From assembly GCA_030062745.1 (NCBI GenBank), contig CP099846.1, positions 9,297,432-9,361,431 of the forward strand: a stretch of 64,000 bases of DNA. Direction: 5' to 3'. The translations under genes were made by a program, and so were the position numbers. Below the pieces are notes generated by a model. That model worked only from the letters and a program-made list of their open reading frames with translations. It was not told the origin of the DNA and did not search any database. Of this stretch, positions 58,425 through 64,000 are shown one piece after another (within the stretch, counting starts at the first letter, position 1; the number at the start of each line of letters is the position of its first letter). This stretch comes from Capitulum mitella. Taxonomy: Eukaryota; Arthropoda; Thecostraca; Pollicipedomorpha; Pollicipedidae.

Positions 58425-59665
58425 CTGCACGAAAACGACAAGACACAACGTTCGCCGATAATTGTTAGTTGGTTCATCAGGGCTTGGGGGCCCGCCGACT
58501 ACGTGGCTACACGGCGCCCATGTTATTTAAGAGATTCCTTCAGGAAAAGAGAAAATGGCTTGCATACTGCATGAAAGAAACATCACAACAGCCATGCTGA
58601 AACTGAATGCAGAAATGATAGCGAGGTGAAAATAAATAGCAGAACAAAATACATGCCGCTTATGAGGCGCTTATGCGGCAGAAAACTCAGTATCTGGCAG
58701 AAACCGAAACAACTGTCCCCTCTCTAACACAAGACACTTCCAAGCCAGTACAAAATAGTGGGGAACGGGGCAGGGAGTCGCATTCTGCCCGAAGTGGCAG
58801 CCGACAGTAAACAATTCCAGGCACTTTACACCCAGTGCCAACCGTGAACCGTACAAACAGCCTATGACACACTCCTGTGAAGTAATAGAGGCAAAATATA
58901 TTGCAATAATGTTGATATAACACAAGTTAGCATGCTCAGAAAGCGAAATTGCAGATGGCACTGGTGTGAACCGTAACCAGCCCACATCTGAAACAAACAC
59001 GTTGTATGTTGCGAGTCGGCCAACTGAAAAGCTCCAAGTTTTGACATGATAGTGCAAACGGGGTGGTTTAGACGCGGGATGCCGGGCGTGGCCGGGCCAT
59101 TGGGCTTCCGCTGGCAGGGTACAGCTGCGGTCAGCGCCGCCTAGCGGCGGCGTTGTGCCTTGTGTGCCTGAACGTGAGCTGAAAAAATGGGCATATTCCA
59201 TGCGGATATCCAAGGTACATGGGGCAGTGTGTGGACAGTAGTTCATCAGAGGAAGCTTGCCTGTCGCAGCAAACTGGTAGAAGGCAGATGTTTTTAAGAC
59301 GTGTTCGTCATGGTTGCTACCATCGTTCTTGCACAAGAATGACACGAATCTGGAAGGATGAAACGCAATTTTCTTACGAGGGAAGCTCCTTGCACAAGTT
59401 ACAGTGCTTACTGGTACATGTGACGTAAACAAGTGAAATATACACCTATAAAGATGCTGAAGTCATCCCGACATGAAACTAGTTCTGTATCCAAAAGCAC
59501 AAGGCCTAAGCATGACCCTTTCCTCCCATTGGAAAGATTCATACTACCCTTTTTGGGCAAAGGAACATTTGCTAACAAATTTGGCACACCTGGTTTGACC
59601 GCGAAGTTATGGCTTTAATGGATAATGTAGGTATCGTTATCGTTATCCATGGAACTATCACTAAT
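58425..59665. other. Unassigned stretch with a 253-codon open frame
   Basis: The minus-strand frame 59432-58671 is open for 253 codons, long for DNA of this composition, but I recognise no domain in it. It contains several Cys/His residues without a regular zinc-finger spacing. Its position behind the Harbinger exon could mean a second transposon ORF or upstream exon sequence; I cannot support either. Confidence 0.35.
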
Positions 59666-60260
59666 CTACAAACCTTCCATCGAAATATTCAAATCCCCGG
59701 TTGAAAACACTCCTCTTCGATACGGCATAAAATCCACTTGCGTACTGAACTTCACGCACGGCGTAATCTTACGATAAGTGCTGAACATCTTCCGTCCATC
59801 ATACATCCTAGCCTTGGAATTCGTCGCTACCACATTATGAAACTTTCCTTTATCATCCGGATAACTAGTCCAAAGCACGTAAATGGGCCTCATCGCCACA
59901 TAATTCTCGTGCCACTCAGTCTCGGCACCCTTCGGAATATTTGCGATAGAGCTTGTAGTGGCACCCGTAACCGACGGATGGAATTGCGCACGAACCCCAT
60001 GAACTCTGTAATACCTAAAATTCTTGATAAACGTACAATCAGCTGTATCAAGCACAGCAGCAGGATTAATGACGTGCCTCTAAGCCCTCGTGTCTGCCAT
60101 GGTTAAACTCCACTAAAAACAGCTTCACAAACTTCTCTTGTCTTATAACGACACGTCGTTTGCGACGATAAAACTTACGACGCGGGACCCTCCGGCGCCT
60201 CCGGTAGGCCCTCAAACGTCGCCACCTCCTCCAGCGAAACCTCGCGCGCATTGAAATCAA
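59666..60260 (-). pseudogene. Endogenous CRESS-DNA virus capsid-like gene, copy B
   Basis: Homologue of the copy A capsid-like gene, in two frames. The first (60260-60066) carries the Arg-rich N-terminus (RARFRWRRWRRLRAYRRRRR and on). The second (60055-59666) carries FIKNFRYYRVHGVRAQFHPS, KGAETEW, NSKARMYDGRKM and SMEGL, then a stop. A one-base change near 60070 breaks the frame. The counterpart of the copy A stop is a normal codon here, so the two copies were damaged independently. Overlaps the Rep-like frame by 86 bases. Capsid identity is inferred as for copy A. Confidence 0.75.
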
Positions 60261-61177
60261 CGAAGTCCCAGCGACCAGCGCTCAGCTTGTCCCAAAGAGG
60301 TAAAAAGTTGGCGAACACCACAACATGGCGGAACTCGAGGAGTACAGCGAGACCACGGTACTTTCCCGTCACTACGCGGCCGTTCTTAACGGCCTCCAAC
60401 GTACTATACGAGAAGTGACTCGCGTCTGAGCGGGTCACGTCGAACGCGAACCCTTTATACCTTCTGCGTCCCACGAGCCCAGCGACATCTTGTGTCTTCG
60501 TTACTCCATCCAGGACGCAGAACCCGAAGCAAAACTCCAGCACGTTGCAAAGGTGAGTCTTGCCTTTTCCGCCGACGGTGTCGGTGACCCACATCGCCTT
60601 GCGGTCGTCCTGTTCGAGCAGACGCTTTAGGCAGTCGTACTGCCACTGGCGTAGGGGCAGGCCTCGCAAAAGCTCAAACCGAGCCTGCACAACTCTGCCC
60701 CGACGTCGCTCAGACAGACGTTCATCAATGTTCGTCTTGTGCCTGATGTAGAGTCCAGTGTTCCGAAACCTCTCTGCATCAGCTCCCTCCAACTCCTCGA
60801 GTAATCGGTCCATTCGAACACGATTTTCTGGTTCATCTCCGCCGTGCTCCACGACATCTCGCCAGTGCCCTCCAGTGTGGACAGCACCGCCCTTAGAACA
60901 ATATTTATAACTTGCCGGACGGTGAGCCCCTGGCGACCTCCAGGTGAGCACCTGGTAGGAGACGCCGCAGTCGTCCAAACCGGACCGGAGTTCCACACTC
61001 GATATATCCTTGCAGATGCACGGTTCCACTTGTTGGCGCCCGCTCAGCGCCATAAATCCAACGCTTGATGTCTCTATCTCCATTAAGATGAGCACCGTAG
61101 TCCTCCCCTTCCTCCGGGTTGTTCAAGGTAAAAACCCAATGACGAGCACGTCCGCACATGGTAAAATCACGTCGCAA
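60175..61177 (-). pseudogene. Endogenous CRESS-DNA virus Rep gene, copy B (frameshifted)
   Basis: Nearly full-length rolling-circle Rep in two frames. The first frame (61177-60908) has endonuclease motif I WVFTLNN (14-20) and motif II HLQGY (54-58). The second (open 61095-60175) has motif III YKYCSK (63-68) with the catalytic Tyr, Walker A VGGKGKT (154-160), Walker B FAFDV (196-200) and motif C VVVFANFLP (238-246) with its Asn intact. The frame changes near 60915, just before motif III. The first 60 residues of the second frame are out of frame and meaningless. Motif set and domain order (HUH endonuclease, SF3 helicase) are those of CRESS-DNA viruses of the circovirus-like kind. It is more complete than copy A and clearly diverged from it, so it derives from a different virus lineage or an old event. 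Confidence 0.93.
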
Positions 61178-61960
61178 ACTGGTTGTTGGAACGGAACGGC
61201 CTTGCGGCTGCTACATTGTCCATGATTATTTACGTTAATGAGTACGAAGTAATGACTCTTATGTTTCAAGAGTACCTTACGATTTCTGCCGCCACACCTA
61301 CTGTTTCTGTATACAGAATGAAGATGTGGCTTTTTTCTAAACAGTTCGCATTCTTGTCCAGTTACATCTACGCGCACATTGTATTCTGCTGCTAAACGAG
61401 CACAAATACAATTAATGACGGCCTTGTGATCACACTGTAACGCAACTGACTTAAGCACTAGCCACCTCTTACAAACTCGCACGTTTCTCTGGATTGACAG
61501 CAATGGTACACTATCGTTCATGCGAAACAGAGCAGTTCAAGAGCTGCCCTGTGAAGAGCTAATCACATTTTGAAATGTGACACATTTATGTCTACTGCTG
61601 CTGGTCACACCAGCAACAGGTCCAAGTGCAGGCATACGCACATACGACCTCAGAAGTGCCATATTTCAGCTACATCTAGGCCACAGCCACTCCCACTTGC
61701 CTCTCGCGCACAACCGTCAGAAACGCTTGTAGCCCATGGCGGCGCTGCGTCTTCTTGTAGTTTCCATCTTGCCCCATCACATATGTACAATCAGCTCTAA
61801 TGCTGCGAACACGCATTGAGCTAGATGCCACAACATTTGTATTACCACGCACACTGACCACTCGGACTTTCCAATTTGGATCATATGCTGAGGCATAGGT
61901 TTTCAGAAAGTCATCCACTGTAACACAACATATCCACAACAATAGTAATAGTTGTGCTTC
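61178..61960. other. Spacer between CRESS-virus copies B and C
   Basis: Two minus-strand frames (61521-61123 and 61942-61676) have no domain I recognise. The second one could be an exon: it follows a GTTACAG-type acceptor near 61926. Confidence 0.35.
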
Positions 61961-62020
61961 GCTGTGCCCCTGGCGACTTCAAAGTGACCGCCTGGTATGG
62001 CATTTCGCAGGCGTCCCAAT
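61940..62020 (-). pseudogene. Third endogenous CRESS Rep fragment, copy C
   Basis: Reading from 62020 on the minus strand, about 57 bases align to the Rep copy B segment near 60920-60985, with shared blocks TACCAGG and GTCGCCAGGGGC. The frame gives PGGHFEVARG then HNYYYC, the stretch around endonuclease motif III, which copy B also has (PGAHLEVARG). It is too short to reveal more of the virus. Being diverged from both A and B, it is a third insertion or a remnant of a broken third copy. Confidence 0.65.
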
Positions 62021-62263
62021 AGAGGGGGGACTAAAATCAATTTTTATCTTCTACAAGCTGATTCTAATGTGGTTATGTATTCTGATTATGATTCTGGTCT
62101 TTATTTCGTGATTTTACCTTGTTTTAACCCTCCACACGAAGCATTTGACTTTTACCTATAGGTATGCCGTGCGGCGTACAGTGTACATTATACTAGCGTG
62201 AGAAAACGACCGTGTTCTGACGTCTTCAGATATATTTCTTACGAATAACTACTCGTATCTACT
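62021..62263. other. Flank of the DDE-like gene
   Basis: No gene. At 62125-62140 the sequence TTTTAACCCTCC begins a segment with several palindromes (ACCTATAGGT, and TGTACAxTATAC), which might be the terminus of the transposon containing the next gene; the other end would lie outside the window. Confidence 0.3.
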
Positions 62264-64000
62264 CTATTCCATCCCGATTCTGCTAAGTGCATCCTTGAAG
62301 TCGTTTATGTCCATGTTGACCTTGCAGCTGATCTTACTGAGATAGGTGGTGAGGTTCACAGCATACTCGGCTGAGGTTAGATTTCTTCCATTCTTCTTGA
62401 GACGGAATACGTCGCTGGCCTTCGGGAAGGACAGCGAAGAGTTCTTGGCATGTCTGACTTCCACGTAGAGCCTCTTGTTCTTGGTGATGTCCTCTAGGTC
62501 AGGGTTCTTCAGGAACTCCTCCACTTGCTCTGGTCTCGTAAATGGGCCTCCTAACTCGGTGAGGTAAGCCAGGTCACAGTTTCTCTGCTTGTCCTGGGCG
62601 ATGCTTGCGAGTTCCCTGTCCTCCATTCCTTCCTTCTTGAGCTTTGCCTGTTTTTCTTCCCATGCTTCAAGGATAGCTGGTACGGCTCCACCCCTCTTGG
62701 TCATTTTCTTGAACGTGCCGGTGACTTCGCTTCCCTCCAGCAGTTCAGCAGCTTTGGCTTTGATCAAGGAAGAGCTAACTGACCTGATTTCTTTAGCTCC
62801 TCTGACCTTCAGCCCATAGTTCACGGAGCCGACGGCTCTCTCGGCATCAAGGTTGTGCACCGGCGCCTTCTTGAGCTTATCTTGGTCCAAACTCCTGATG
62901 TTCGTGTTGTTGTCCTCGTCATTCTCCGCCTCCCCAAAGCCAAACATCTCGCCACGCTGGTGCTTCCAGCCCGCGGCCAGCTTTGGGAGGAGGAGCTCCA
63001 GGGTCTTGCAGATTTCCTGTCTGTACTGTTCGATGATCTGGATGGTCGGTTCCAGGAGGGAGGGTGAGTACAGGCAGTGGTTGAACCTTGCTTTGGAGAT
63101 GAATGAAAACGCTGGAGAGGCGAAGTCGATGAGAACCTCAGGCTTGGTCGTCATGAGGTCCATGTAGAGGGTGGGGAAAGCCTCTACCAGAGTCTCCCAG
63201 GTTGTGGAGGAGGAGGTTGTCAGGCTCAGGTAGGGCTCCACCAGGTGCACCCCGATGATGACAATCACGGCAGCCAGTACTCTCAGGTACTCCAGGCCCT
63301 CGAAGCTGCGGATGATGCAGGCCAGGCTGTTTGAGATGTTACTGAATTTGGAGAGGAAGTCTGATACGTGTTTGTCCAGGAACAGGGCGATGAGGGCAGT
63401 GTATACGAGGCTATTGAACCGCTCCTTCTGGAGTCTCTTGGCAGGGTTTTTGAGAGGGAAGATGAAGATGTCGAACTCTTTGGCGTAGTTCCAGGATTTA
63501 TGGTCAAAGTCGTGCGTGACGAGCCTCATCAGACAGTTCATCCACTGCTCCACGACTGACTCCTGGACGTCGGAGAGTGACACAGCGAAGACAGAGAAGA
63601 TCTTGCTGGGGCCAATCGTGATGTCTATCTGCTTACAGAACTTCTGGAGACACCTATTGAACATACAGGCGGGATGGACTTGGCAGATGAGATGCGAGGG
63701 GGTATGATCAGTCTCCAGAGCAGCTGACACCAAGTCATCAACCATCAGGTTGTGGGCAGTGGAATCCGTCATCGTGAAGTCGATGCGGCGCCAGAGGTCT
63801 TCAGAAGAGACTCCACTGACGGCACTCAGTATGGCCAGGATGGTGAGCTTGAGCTGCGCCAAGTTTTCCCTTGTCTCAGAGGAGATACTGAGGGTGGGGA
63901 AAGGGAAGAACTTTCCATCAATAGTGGCGCCCTGAACGGAAAAAGAGCCAGCACCTTGCTTCTTCGAGCCGTCATCATGATACATGATCGTAGACTTCTC
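62264..64000 (-). CDS. DDE-transposase-like protein, partial
   Basis: A single frame of at least 573 residues, uninterrupted by introns or stops, runs off the right edge: it continues upstream of the Met at 63985, so the N-terminus is missing. It resembles, from memory and unverified, a family of repeated intronless proteins in aquatic invertebrates with an RNase H-like core: a D-rich start (HDDGSKKQG), FTMTDSTAHNL with D74, a CQVHPACMFN Cys/His segment near 101-110, then helical regions, and AERAVGSVNYGL with E382, a possible third acid. The C-terminal half is Lys/Glu-rich with LSFPKASDVFRLKKNGRNL. I infer a transposase-like nuclease, but the superfamily is unknown. The intact frame amid pseudogenes suggests recent arrival or selection. 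Confidence 0.6.
   Translation of the reverse strand, partial: EKSTIMYHDDGSKKQGAGSFSVQGATIDGKFFPFPTLSISSETRENLAQLKLTILAILSAVSGVSSEDLWRRIDFTMTDSTAHNLMVDDLVSAALETDHTPSHLICQVHPACMFNRCLQKFCKQIDITIGPSKIFSVFAVSLSDVQESVVEQWMNCLMRLVTHDFDHKSWNYAKEFDIFIFPLKNPAKRLQKERFNSLVYTALIALFLDKHVSDFLSKFSNISNSLACIIRSFEGLEYLRVLAAVIVIIGVHLVEPYLSLTTSSSTTWETLVEAFPTLYMDLMTTKPEVLIDFASPAFSFISKARFNHCLYSPSLLEPTIQIIEQYRQEICKTLELLLPKLAAGWKHQRGEMFGFGEAENDEDNNTNIRSLDQDKLKKAPVHNLDAERAVGSVNYGLKVRGAKEIRSVSSSLIKAKAAELLEGSEVTGTFKKMTKRGGAVPAILEAWEEKQAKLKKEGMEDRELASIAQDKQRNCDLAYLTELGGPFTRPEQVEEFLKNPDLEDITKNKRLYVEVRHAKNSSLSFPKASDVFRLKKNGRNLTSAEYAVNLTTYLSKISCKVNMDINDFKDALSRIGME

Noticed and set aside
58671..59432. 253-codon minus-strand frame as a gene
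   Set aside because: No recognisable domain, no supported start or splice context, and ambiguous composition; kept only as an unassigned stretch.
61836..61852. Possible CRESS replication-origin nonanucleotide (TTGTATTAC)
   Set aside because: It differs from the usual xAxTATTAC loop at a key base and I see no clear stem around it.

Overview
The window looks like nuclear DNA from an invertebrate animal, most likely an arthropod. The sequence shows an intron-style gene with a 3' splice acceptor and a 5' splice donor, an interstitial (TTAGG)n array (the arthropod telomere motif), many decayed eukaryotic transposons, and no bacterial operons or CRISPR arrays. CpG-rich, GC3-rich blocks beside AT-rich ones would fit a crustacean such as a barnacle, but that guess is weak.

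Layout. 1-3.6 kb: non-coding DNA with copy 1 of a 1.2-kb TTAA-flanked, piggyBac-like non-autonomous element. 3.6-5.57 kb: the one convincing host gene, a 635-aa CABIT-domain protein resembling insect Serrano/GAREM-type adaptors, encoded in one large exon. 5.6-20 kb: non-coding, with several CpG-rich blocks and copy 2 of the TTAA element. 20-28.6 kb: mostly AT-rich with decayed retroelement pieces (protease motifs, a non-LTR fragment) and tandem repeats. 28.6-30.4 kb: a 140-bp tandem repeat interrupted exactly at a TTAA by copy 3 of the TTAA element. 32-34.4 kb: a large degenerate GC-rich minisatellite. 36-38 kb: two Penelope-like reverse transcriptase fragments flanking a (TTAGG)n/(CTAGG)n array. 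38-42.5 kb: duplicated AT-rich repeats and microsatellites. 42.5-45.05 kb: a diverged inverted duplication with about 1.2-kb arms carrying hAT transposase remnants. 46.1-47.15 kb: truncated copy 4 of the TTAA element, inverted. 50.5-64 kb: a transposon graveyard (Gypsy integrase, non-LTR RNase H, mariner, PIF/Harbinger, an unclassified DDE-like transposase running off the edge) holding three remnants of CRESS-DNA (circular Rep-encoding) viruses.

The most notable content is this endogenous CRESS-virus cluster at 56.3-62.0 kb. Two separate, diverged copies keep rep and an arginine-rich capsid-like gene linked, on the same strand, with overlapping ends; a third short Rep piece lies just beyond. 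Every copy is broken (stop codon, frame breaks or missing endonuclease domain), so they are molecular fossils. Nearly all identifiable element ORFs here lie on the minus strand, which makes a unidirectional piRNA-cluster origin worth testing.

No pathway links the genes. Apart from the CABIT gene, the rest is mobile or viral debris, repeats and unassigned non-coding sequence. All calls are from reading the sequence without database searches.
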